In this document: in pieces, positions 1 through 6,138 of the stretch | Layout of the letters: each line of letters begins with the position of its first letter | Numbering within the stretch: the stretch's first letter is position 1 | Assembly: GCA_038241115.1 (NCBI GenBank) | Contig: JBBRGA010000039.1 | Location: 1 to 24,174, forward strand | DNA from: JANYJJ01 sp038241115 | GTDB taxonomy: Bacteria > Pseudomonadota > Gammaproteobacteria > Burkholderiales > Burkholderiaceae_C | DNA: 24,174 nucleotides | Direction: 5' to 3' | Notes under the pieces: model-generated | Seen by the model: the letters and a program-made list of their open reading frames with translations, nothing else | Told to the model about the DNA's origin: nothing | Database searches by the model: none | Position numbers and translations under genes: made by a program

Positions 1-269
1 TGGACGCCTATGACATTCCCAAGCCCAAGGACACCGAAATGTTCGAGCCCGATTTGATGCTGGTGCCCTGTGTCGGCTACGGCCCCACCGGCGTGCGCAT
101 GGGCTACGGCGGCGGTTTTTTTGACCGCACCATGAAGGCCCTGCGGCCCCGCCCGGTGACGGTCGGCCTGTGCTATTCGAACGGCTTTTTACCGATGCTG
201 CGCGAGCGCGCCGAGGACCTGCCGCTGGACGCCCTGATCACCGACGACGGCGTGGTGTGGCAACGGTGA
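1..269 (+). CDS. fau: 5-formyltetrahydrofolate cyclo-ligase, C-terminal part
   Basis: This is the 3' end of a gene entering from the left edge; the reading frame is open from base 3 and stops with TGA at 267-269. The visible 88 residues carry the C-terminal signature of the 5-FTHF cyclo-ligase family, a glycine-rich GYGGGFFDR segment preceded by PTGVRMG, which in this family forms the nucleotide/folate site. The enzyme converts 5-formyl-THF to 5,10-methenyl-THF using ATP in the cytoplasm, recycling a folate storage and inhibitor form. About the last half of a roughly 190-200-residue protein is present. The next gene starts inside its stop codon (GTG overlapping TGA), so the two are probably cotranslated. 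The identification is based on the motif and is fairly firm; the N-terminus cannot be judged here. Confidence 0.88.
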   Translation, partial: DAYDIPKPKDTEMFEPDLMLVPCVGYGPTGVRMGYGGGFFDRTMKALRPRPVTVGLCYSNGFLPMLRERAEDLPLDALITDDGVVWQR

Positions 270-622
270 AATCTATTGCCGACGCGCTTCTCGAGGCGCG
301 CAACCTGGGGTCGCAGCGCGACTGGCAATTGCCCGCTGAGGCCACGCTGCTGGAGGCTCAGCGTCTGCTCGATTTGGTGAGTATCGAGTGGCCCGCACCC
401 GAGGTTCAGGCGCAAGCCAACGGCGGCATCAGCCTGGAGTGGGAAGAGGGCGCGCACGGCTGGCTGACGCTGACGGTACTGGGCCAGAAAACCGTTGAAC
501 ACGCCGCGGTGATTGCGGGCGACGAATACGGTTTGGTGGAAGACTTCGCCGACGTGATTCCGGGCTGGGCGCAAGAACTTCTGCGGCGTTTGCACCAGGT
601 CCCTGGGCGCACGCTTCAATGA
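266..622 (+). CDS. small hypothetical protein (118 aa)
   Basis: I do not recognise this protein. The frame extends further upstream, but the preferred start is the GTG at 266, which overlaps the stop of the cyclo-ligase gene (GTGA) and removes an Arg-rich leader that is only an out-of-frame reading of fau. A GTG at 257 is also possible. The product is acidic, soluble, without a signal peptide or membrane segment. It begins with a helical part (KSIADALLEARN) and has a central Trp/Gly-containing, probably beta-rich stretch (GGISLEWEEGAHGWLTLTVL), then a helical end with GWAQELLRRL. Its tight link to fau and similar codon use argue for a real gene. No function is assigned. Confidence 0.6.
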   Translation: MKSIADALLEARNLGSQRDWQLPAEATLLEAQRLLDLVSIEWPAPEVQAQANGGISLEWEEGAHGWLTLTVLGQKTVEHAAVIAGDEYGLVEDFADVIPGWAQELLRRLHQVPGRTLQ

Positions 623-716
623 CCGTGGTTGTGTGGCCGTGGGTATGTGACCGTGGGCATGTGAACGTGCCGATGTGACCATGCCTGTGTGAACGTTTTT
701 TCGTGACCGTGTTTCA
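619..716. repeat. degenerate 14-bp tandem repeat
   Basis: The gap between the two small hypothetical genes is filled by about seven copies of a unit close to RTGTGACCGTGGGC. Units can be drawn at 619-630 (12 nt), 631-644, 645-658, 659-672, 673-686, 687-702 (16 nt) and 703-716. The 645 and 659 units are the most alike. The array starts on the stop codon of the upstream gene and ends 14 bp before the next ATG. It makes many GTG/TGA triplets on the + strand. It looks like a decayed minisatellite; no hairpin or promoter is evident in it. Confidence 0.75.
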
Positions 717-730
717 GTAACTCTGCCTCC

Positions 731-1021
731 ATGACCCCATCACAGCGCCTGCACACCCAACAGCGCCTGGCCGAGCGCTACGGCTTGGCGGTCGGCACCA
801 ACGATGTGTTTCTGATGGCCAAACGCATTGCCCACGGCGACGCCACCTTGATCGCCAAGCAAAGCAAGCAAGTGATGCAGTGCTGGCTGGAACATGAGGG
901 CACTGCGCTGCGCTTGGTCTACGACCGCCGACAGCGCAGCATCTTGACGGCCTTGCCGCCCACAGACAGCGTTGGTTTTTTGGCAATGAAGTCAGTGGCC
1001 ATCAAGGCGATGACTGAATGA
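731..1021 (+). CDS. small hypothetical protein (96 aa)
   Basis: I do not recognise this product. It is a short basic cytoplasmic protein with no signal peptide or transmembrane segment. An N-terminal helical region (residues 1-50, with a Lys/Gln-rich AKQSKQVMQCW stretch) is followed by a short probable beta hairpin, LRLVYDRRQRSILTALPP. That kind of hairpin is common in small RNA-binding or toxin-like folds, but this is only a resemblance. The ATG at 731 has no convincing ribosome-binding site, because the upstream DNA is the 14-bp repeat. Its stop (1019-1021) lies just before the AGGAG that serves the next gene, so it sits in line with fau and yciH and may be cotranscribed with them. Confidence 0.5.
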   Translation: MTPSQRLHTQQRLAERYGLAVGTNDVFLMAKRIAHGDATLIAKQSKQVMQCWLEHEGTALRLVYDRRQRSILTALPPTDSVGFLAMKSVAIKAMTE

Positions 1022-1031
1022 GGAGCAGGAA

Positions 1032-1394
1032 TTGAAGCCCAACAAACCGACCGGCGGTCTGGTCTATTCGACCGACAGCGGGCGCATGTGCCCCGCATGC
1101 CGCCAACCCTTGGCGCAGTGCGTGTGCCGTCAGCAGTCCGCGCTGCCATCGGGCGACGGCGTGGTGCGCGTGTCGCGCGAAACCAAGGGCCGCGGTGGCA
1201 AGGCGGTGACGCTGGTCAACGGCGTGGCATTGGACAACGTCGCTCTGAGTGCGCTGGGCAAGCAGTTGAAAGCCGCCTGTGGCTCGGGCGGCACGGTGAA
1301 AGAGGGCGTGATCGAGGTGCAAGGCGATCATGTCGACCGGGTGGTGGCGTGGCTTGCTGCGGCTGGGCATTCGGTAAAACGCGCCGGCGGATAG
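1032..1394 (+). CDS. yciH: SUI1/YciH-family translation factor-like protein
   Basis: This 120-residue protein matches the bacterial YciH/SUI1 (eIF1-like) family. The C-terminal two thirds, from about residue 38, contains the typical GDGVVRVSRETKGRGGKAVT strand, LKAACGSGGTVK, and the GVIEVQGDH motif near the end. The N-terminus has a Cys cluster (CPACRQPLAQCVC, about residues 20-32) that could bind zinc; E. coli YciH lacks it. The start is a TTG at 1032, supported by AGGAGCAGGA just upstream and by the start of the recognisable family sequence. Family members are thought to affect start-codon fidelity or initiation in special conditions, but the bacterial role is not settled. It ends 42 bp from the end of the convergent dehydrogenase gene. 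Confidence 0.9.
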   Translation: MKPNKPTGGLVYSTDSGRMCPACRQPLAQCVCRQQSALPSGDGVVRVSRETKGRGGKAVTLVNGVALDNVALSALGKQLKAACGSGGTVKEGVIEVQGDHVDRVVAWLAAAGHSVKRAGG

Positions 1395-1420
1395 GCGAAT
1401 TTTCGGTTCCCCGCAACCCC

Positions 1421-1444
1421 CTCATCAACCACCTCATCAACCCC
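1421..1444. repeat. two-copy 12-bp direct repeat between convergent genes
   Basis: CTCATCAACCAC (1421-1432) is followed directly by CTCATCAACCCC (1433-1444). The second copy holds the stop codon of the - strand dehydrogenase. The short gap between the convergent genes (1395-1436) shows no hairpin with a T-run, so I see no terminator here. Confidence 0.6.
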
Positions 1445-3011
1445 GATCAGCGCGCCTCGCCCAAAGCGCCTGCTGCAACCAAGGGCTGACTCGGTAGCGC
1501 TCGCTGCGCGTGGCCTCGTAAAGATGGTCGAGCACGGCCACCACTTGCTCCACGCCCACCGCTTGCAGCCACTCGAAAGGTCCGGCGGGCCAGTTCACGC
1601 CGAGCTTCATGGCGGCATCGGCGGCGGCCTGCGTGCAAACGCCTTGCTGCACAGCGTCTGCGCCTTCGTTGATGAGCATGCACACGGTGCGCGCGGCCCA
1701 CAAACCCGGCGCGTCCTGCATCACTGCGGCCTGCCAACCGCAGGCGGCCAGCGCGTTGAGAGCGACAGCCTGCGCGCGCGTTGACGCCGTCGCCGAAAAC
1801 GCCACGCCCAGTTGCAGGTGTTTGCCGCTGACCGCGTGGTTGCCAGCCAAAGGCAGGTCGATCAGCACCAACTCGCGGTGGCCGCTTTCAACAGCCACTT
1901 GGGTGGCGCTGCGGCCATCGGTGACGCGAAGCTCAACGCCTTCGGTGCGCAAGCCCGTCCAAGTTGCAGACGTGTCGCGCTCAAAACTCACACCGCGCGT
2001 TTCCAACCAGCTTTGCAAGGCTCTGGCCACCGGCGTGTGACCGACCAAGGTCAAGCCCTCGACCGCATGGCTATTCGCAGCGCTTTGCTCGACGCCAGAC
2101 TGGTCGGCACGCTGTTCTGCCTTGGCGCCTTCAGGCGCAGCGTCGTAAAAGCCTTTGCCCGCTTTGCGACCCAAGCGGCCGCCGTCGATGAGCGCTTGCT
2201 GCACCAGCGACGGCTGGTAGCGCTTGTCGCCGAAGTTGGCCTCGAACACCGACTTCGTGACTGAGAAATTGATGTCGTGGCCGATCAAGTCCATCAGCTC
2301 GCACGGGCCCATGCGAAAACCTGCGCTGCGCGCCATGGCGTCAATGGCGGCCGGTGTGGCGGCTTGCTCTTGCAACAGCGCCAGCGCTTCTGCGTAGTAG
2401 GGCCGCGCAATGCGGTTGACGATGAAGCCGGGCGTGCTTCGGGCATGCACCGGAGTTTTGCCCCAGCGCTGCGCAAGATCAAACACAGCCTGTGCCACGC
2501 CGCAATCCGTCTCGGCCCCGGCCACCACTTCCACCAACTTCATCAGCGGCACAGGGTTGAAAAAATGCATGCCCACCACGCGCTGCGGGCGCTGCAAACC
2601 GTTGGCAATGGCGGTGATGGAAATTGACGAAGTGTTGGACGCCAGCACCGAGTGCGGCGACACCACCGTCTCCAGATCACGCATCAGCGCTTGCTTGGCG
2701 GCGAGGTTTTCCACGATCACTTCAACCACCATCGCGGCGCTGCTGACCTCGGTCAAGCTGGCCACCGCGGTGATTCTGGCGAGGCTGCTGGCGTGATCGG
2801 CGGCCGACATGCGCTGCTTGGTCACCAGGCTGGCAAAGACCCTGTCAATCTGCGCGATGGCGGTTTGCGCTGCCCCGTCGCGCAAGTCCATCAGCAAGAC
2901 GCTGTGACCGGCGGCGGCGGCCACCTGGGCAATGCCCGCGCCCATGGTGCCGGCGCCGATGACGGCGATGGTTTGAGAGGCAGGGTTGCCGTCTTGAAGG
3001 AGGTTGTTCAA
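1437..3011 (-). CDS. paaH: 3-hydroxyacyl-CoA dehydrogenase, PaaH/PaaC type
   Basis: The protein has 524 residues. It starts with an NAD-binding Rossmann domain (GAGTMG at 19-24), then the family's HFFNPVPLMKLVEVV and STPGFIVNRI segments that hold the catalytic His and CoA-site residues. A first C-terminal 3HCDH domain (about 200-300) is followed by a Gln/Ala-rich linker and a second 3HCDH-like domain near the end. This two-C-domain form without an enoyl-hydratase domain is typical of PaaH, which oxidises 3-hydroxyadipyl-CoA to 3-oxoadipyl-CoA in phenylacetate degradation. Its place directly after boxA suggests it does the same step for benzoyl-CoA breakdown. The start is TTG at 3011, with AAGGAA upstream at good spacing and no nearer ATG. 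It is 33 bp from boxA and surely cotranscribed. The exact substrate is inferred from context. Confidence 0.9.
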   Translation of the reverse strand: MNNLLQDGNPASQTIAVIGAGTMGAGIAQVAAAAGHSVLLMDLRDGAAQTAIAQIDRVFASLVTKQRMSAADHASSLARITAVASLTEVSSAAMVVEVIVENLAAKQALMRDLETVVSPHSVLASNTSSISITAIANGLQRPQRVVGMHFFNPVPLMKLVEVVAGAETDCGVAQAVFDLAQRWGKTPVHARSTPGFIVNRIARPYYAEALALLQEQAATPAAIDAMARSAGFRMGPCELMDLIGHDINFSVTKSVFEANFGDKRYQPSLVQQALIDGGRLGRKAGKGFYDAAPEGAKAEQRADQSGVEQSAANSHAVEGLTLVGHTPVARALQSWLETRGVSFERDTSATWTGLRTEGVELRVTDGRSATQVAVESGHRELVLIDLPLAGNHAVSGKHLQLGVAFSATASTRAQAVALNALAACGWQAAVMQDAPGLWAARTVCMLINEGADAVQQGVCTQAAADAAMKLGVNWPAGPFEWLQAVGVEQVVAVLDHLYEATRSERYRVSPWLQQALWARRADRG

Positions 3012-3044
3012 CGGCTTTCCTTGAGAATCGAACGTGTCAAAAAA

Positions 3045-4331
3045 TCAATACGTCTCCACGTGAAAACGCCCTTCATTCACCAGGCTTGAATGCGTGCTGG
3101 GCCAGTCGAACCCTGCCAGTTGACAGGCATCGCGCATCGCGTCGAGCACGCCATTTTCCATGCCCTTCAGGCCGCAGATGTACACATGTGTGTCACCGCG
3201 CAGCATCTCGGCCACGTCGCGCCCGCGTTCGCGCATGCGGTCTTGCACGTAGCTGCGTGGCTGGCCCGGCACTCGCGAAAACGCCAAGGTCGTGTCCATC
3301 AAATCGGCGGGCAGTTTGGTGAGCGGGCCAAAGTAAGGCAGCTCTTCGGGCTTGCGCGCGCCGAAGAACAACATCAGCTTTCCGCCGACGGGTTTGCCAC
3401 TTTCCTTCAAGCGGCGGCGGTGCTCGGTCATGGCGCGCATGGGCGCCGAGCCGGTGCCGGTGCAGACCATCAGCAAATTCGAATCTGCATGGTTGGGCAT
3501 CAAGAACCGATCTCCAAAAGGGCCGGTGAGTTGCACCACATCACCCTTTTTCAAATCGCACAAGTAGTTGGATGCGACGCCCACGGTGGCGCGGCCGTCG
3601 TGGTCGGTGGTCACGCGTTTGACGGTGAGTGACAGGTTGTTGTAGCCCTCTCGCTCGCCGGTGCGCGGGCTGGCCACCGAGTACATGCGCAGGTAATGCG
3701 CCTTGCCCACAGCGTCAACACCCGGCGGAATGATGCCCACCGATTGGCCCTCTAACAACGGCATGAAGTGAGTTCCGCAGTCGAGCACGATGTGGTGCAC
3801 GGCGCTCTCGGCAGCGTCGGCAGTCAGGCGGAAGTTGCCAGCCACGGTGGCGCTCAGCGGCTTCTTCGGACTGTACAAATTCAAGTAAGGGTGCGCGGCC
3901 GACCACGGAGCGTGGGCTGAGGCGGGAGAGACGGCGGCGTTGACTTGCAGCGCTTCGCCAGGTTCGATTTCAGTGGCTTCGGTTTTACCGGCTGTTTCTG
4001 CGGCTGTTTCTGCGGAAGATCCGACGTCGGGCGTGACCGTGGCCGCGGGAGGTGCGGCTTGCAGCGCTGGCAGTTCGTCCCAGCTGAGTTGGTCGGCCAG
4101 CGAGTAGGCCGCGGTTTGGGGCATGGGGTGCCAGTGGTCGATGCTGCCGGTAGGGCACGGCGCGACGCAGGCGTTGCAGTGGTTGCAGATGTCGGCGTTG
4201 ACGACGTAGTTGCGGCTGTCGTGGGTGATGGCGTCGACCGGACAGGTTTCTTCGCAGGTATTGCAGCGGATGCAGACCTCGGGGTCGATGAGGTGCTGTT
4301 TGATGTATTTTGTTTCTGTGGTGGCGTTCAT
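3045..4331 (-). CDS. boxA: benzoyl-CoA 2,3-epoxidase reductase component BoxA
   Basis: BoxA passes electrons from NADPH to the diiron oxygenase BoxB. The 428-residue product has two ferredoxin-type [4Fe-4S] motifs at the N-terminus (Cys 20, 23, 26, 30 and Cys 49, 52, 55, 59). An Ala/Glu/Thr-rich linker follows (about 85-145). The rest is a ferredoxin-NADP reductase module, with LRMYSVASP for FAD and VCTGTGSAPMRAM for NADP binding. The C-terminus ends in an aromatic residue (FHVETY), usual for this reductase fold. Length and domain order match BoxA proteins. The linker contains a perfect two-copy 12-bp tandem repeat (3989-4012). The ATG at 4331 has only a weak upstream AAAGAG. It lies 287 bp after boxB, an unusually large gap inside this operon. 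Confidence 0.95.
   Translation of the reverse strand: MNATTETKYIKQHLIDPEVCIRCNTCEETCPVDAITHDSRNYVVNADICNHCNACVAPCPTGSIDHWHPMPQTAAYSLADQLSWDELPALQAAPPAATVTPDVGSSAETAAETAGKTEATEIEPGEALQVNAAVSPASAHAPWSAAHPYLNLYSPKKPLSATVAGNFRLTADAAESAVHHIVLDCGTHFMPLLEGQSVGIIPPGVDAVGKAHYLRMYSVASPRTGEREGYNNLSLTVKRVTTDHDGRATVGVASNYLCDLKKGDVVQLTGPFGDRFLMPNHADSNLLMVCTGTGSAPMRAMTEHRRRLKESGKPVGGKLMLFFGARKPEELPYFGPLTKLPADLMDTTLAFSRVPGQPRSYVQDRMRERGRDVAEMLRGDTHVYICGLKGMENGVLDAMRDACQLAGFDWPSTHSSLVNEGRFHVETY
3989..4012. repeat. perfect 12-bp tandem repeat inside boxA linker
   Basis: CGGCTGTTTCTG occurs twice in tandem (3989-4000 and 4001-4012). In the boxA frame it gives the repeated four-residue pattern A-E-T-A in the flexible linker between the ferredoxin and reductase parts, so copy-number changes would keep the frame. 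Confidence 0.8.
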
Positions 4332-4372
4332 TTTTTCGCTCTTTCGCGTTGTTCTTCATCTGCCGCGACCGC

Positions 4373-4390
4373 GCCGGGTCTCGGCCCGGC
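4373..4390. other. short GC inverted repeat upstream of boxA
   Basis: GCCGGG (4373-4378) and CCCGGC (4385-4390) can pair around a 6-nt loop. The hairpin lies about 40 nt before the boxA start and has no T-run, so it is not a clear terminator. It may simply add structure to the boxB-boxA leader. Confidence 0.4.
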
Positions 4391-4399
4391 TGCCGAGTA

Positions 4400-4427
4400 A
4401 CTCTTATTTGCTGGCCCAAATAAGAGT
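4400..4427 (-). other. intercistronic hairpin between boxB and boxA
   Basis: A perfect 11-bp inverted repeat, ACTCTTATTTG (4400-4410) and CAAATAAGAGT (4417-4427), encloses a 6-nt loop. With one mismatch it extends by two more base pairs. It lies in the transcribed strand between boxB and boxA with no following T-run on either strand. An mRNA-stability or processing element is more likely than a full terminator. The stop codon of the small ORF at 4427-4540 touches its upstream arm. Confidence 0.65.
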
Positions 4428-4540
4428 CACCAGAACAAAAGGCCCGAATACACATTTGTGCTGAGCATCTGCGCAGAGGTCATGAGCTCGAGTTTGACCG
4501 AGCGGTGTTCGTTCCACCACTCACGCTCTTGGCTGTCCAA
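4427..4540 (-). CDS. possible 37-aa small ORF between boxB and boxA
   Basis: The frame opens after an in-frame stop just upstream and can begin at TTG 4540. It reads LDSQEREWWNEHRSVKLELM, then a more hydrophobic end finishing in YSGLLFW before TGA (4427-4429). About three quarters of third codon positions are G or C, as in the neighbouring genes, and the composition looks protein-like with a charged start and a hydrophobic tail. There is no good ribosome-binding site, and I recognise no family. It may be a real small protein, the remnant of a longer gene, or chance. It lies in the box operon, on the same strand. Confidence 0.3.
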   Translation of the reverse strand: MDSQEREWWNEHRSVKLELMTSAQMLSTNVYSGLLFW

Positions 4541-4574
4541 AACGCGGGCCCCAACGCTTCAAGCTTGCTTTGAA

Positions 4575-4605
4575 CCGCTCTCTTCCCAGACTGAGCAGAG
4601 AGCGG
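4575..4605 (-). other. hairpin downstream of boxB
   Basis: CCGCTCTCT (4575-4583) pairs perfectly with AGAGAGCGG (4597-4605) around a 13-nt loop. It begins 14 nt after the boxB stop in the direction of transcription. It is not followed by a T-run, so it could protect the boxC-boxB message from 3' decay or cause partial termination. Confidence 0.5.
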
Positions 4606-4618
4606 AGGGGCTGGTCAA

Positions 4619-6046
4619 TCAGTTGAACCGCACGTACTCGAAATCCGCGGCTTGCTTGTTGATGCCGATCGGCGGCGGCGCGATCCAGTTGGCGTACTTG
4701 CCGGCCTCGACCACGCGGCCCATCAATGAGGCAACGTAGGCGCGGTCGCTTTCGGTGGCCAGCCATTGGTCGACGTTGACGGCCCACTCGGCCTCGCTCA
4801 GCACTTGGCCTGCAGGGCTGACGCGCACATTGGCGAAGGTGCCGATGTGGCGGTTGAAGGCCTTGTGCGGCACGCTGAGCTTGAAGTTGATGCCGGCCTT
4901 GTCGATCACGCGCTGCCAGCGGCCCACACCAGCGCCTGAATCGCGGATGTAGTCGTCGCGCAGCACTTCGTTCAGCGCGTTCAGCATGGGCACTTCTTTT
5001 TCGACCAAGGCACCGTCTTTCGCCTCCAGAATTTTGTAGCTGCCACCTTTGAGGATGTGGTCGTCGTCGCGCTTGCTTTCCTCGTAGCGGCCCTTCAAAC
5101 CCGAGCTGTAGAAGATGGCGGCATTGCTGCTTTGATCAGCACCAAACAGGTCAATCGTCACGCTGTAATGGAAGTTCAAATAGCGCTGCAACGTGGGCAG
5201 GTCGATCACGCCGTGTTTGCGCAACTCGGCCGGGTCTTCGATGCCGGTGCTTTTCATGACCTCAAGGGTGCGGGCGATCACGCGCGACACACCGCTTTCG
5301 CCCACGAACATGTGGTGCGCTTCCTCGGTCAGCATGAAGCGCGTGGTGCGGCTGAGCGGATCGAACGCACTTTCAGCCAGGGCGGCGAGCTGGAACTTGC
5401 CATCGCGGTCGGTGAAATACGTGAACATGTAGAAGGCCAGCCAGTCGGGCGTTTCTTCATTGAAGGCACCGAGGATGCGCGGGTTGTCGACGTCGCCCGA
5501 GCGGCGCTCGAGCAGCGCTTCGGCTTCTTCGCGGCCATCGCGGCCGAAATGTTTTTGCAGCAAATAGACCATGGCCCACAGGTGGCGACCTTCTTCGACG
5601 TTGATCTGGAACAGGTTGCGCAGGTCGTACTGACTGGGCGCGGTGGTGCCCAAGTGGCGCTGCTGTTCGACCGACGCCGGCTCGGTGTCGCCTTGCGTGA
5701 CGATGATGCGGCGCAGGTTGGCTCGATGCTCGCCGGGCACTTCTTGCCACACGTCGCGACCCTTCTCATCGCCGAAGCCCACCTTGCGCTGCTCTTGGGC
5801 TTGCGCCAAGAAGATGCCCCAGCGGTAGTCGGGCATTTTCACGTGACCGAAGTTGGCCCAACCATCGGGCTCGGTGCTGGTGGCGGTACGCAAATAAACG
5901 TCGTGCTGGCCCGAGCCGTTGGGGCCCATGTCGTTCCACCACTCCAGGTAGTTGGGCTGCCAGTGTTCCAGCGCGCGTTGCAGCGTGCGGTCTTCAGACA
6001 GATTCACGTTGTTGGGGATTTTGTCGGTGTAGTTGATGGCGGCCAT
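4619..6046 (-). CDS. boxB: benzoyl-CoA 2,3-epoxidase oxygenase component BoxB
   Basis: BoxB is the diiron monooxygenase that adds one oxygen atom to benzoyl-CoA to give the 2,3-epoxide, with electrons from BoxA. The 475-residue product matches the family's length. It contains two carboxylate/His metal-binding motifs, EEGRH at 151-155 and EEAHH at 241-245, and conserved surroundings such as QYDLRNLFQINVEEGRHLWA. It has no signal peptide or membrane helix, so it is cytoplasmic. The ATG at 6046 has AAAGGAAG upstream at good spacing. It lies 89 bp after boxC on the same strand and is read from the promoter in front of boxC. I see no missing key residues, so the call is very secure. Confidence 0.97.
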   Translation of the reverse strand: MAAINYTDKIPNNVNLSEDRTLQRALEHWQPNYLEWWNDMGPNGSGQHDVYLRTATSTEPDGWANFGHVKMPDYRWGIFLAQAQEQRKVGFGDEKGRDVWQEVPGEHRANLRRIIVTQGDTEPASVEQQRHLGTTAPSQYDLRNLFQINVEEGRHLWAMVYLLQKHFGRDGREEAEALLERRSGDVDNPRILGAFNEETPDWLAFYMFTYFTDRDGKFQLAALAESAFDPLSRTTRFMLTEEAHHMFVGESGVSRVIARTLEVMKSTGIEDPAELRKHGVIDLPTLQRYLNFHYSVTIDLFGADQSSNAAIFYSSGLKGRYEESKRDDDHILKGGSYKILEAKDGALVEKEVPMLNALNEVLRDDYIRDSGAGVGRWQRVIDKAGINFKLSVPHKAFNRHIGTFANVRVSPAGQVLSEAEWAVNVDQWLATESDRAYVASLMGRVVEAGKYANWIAPPPIGINKQAADFEYVRFN

Positions 6047-6118
6047 GGTGGTACTTCCTTTGGTTGTGTCGATGACTTGTGTCTACAGCTGGCGTCGATA
6101 GATCGGGTTTAAAACTTG

Positions 6119-6138
6119 ATCAATCAATCAATCAATCA
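6119..6138. repeat. (ATCA)5 tetranucleotide repeat at the boxC stop
   Basis: Five perfect ATCA units (TGAT on the - strand) lie at 6119-6138. The first TGA read on the - strand is the boxC stop codon. Because the unit is 4 nt long, the repeats place TGA in all three frames, so slippage in the array would not cause readthrough towards boxB. Confidence 0.85.

Noticed and set aside
4521..4787. 88-codon - strand frame crossing the boxB stop
   Set aside because: Most of it is an out-of-frame reading of the boxB 3' end, Arg-rich with no family match; its last codons only overlap the small ORF in another frame.
5057..6112. 351-codon + strand frame opposite boxB
   Set aside because: It is a mirror of the boxB codons with no recognisable motif or ribosome-binding site; boxB is certain.
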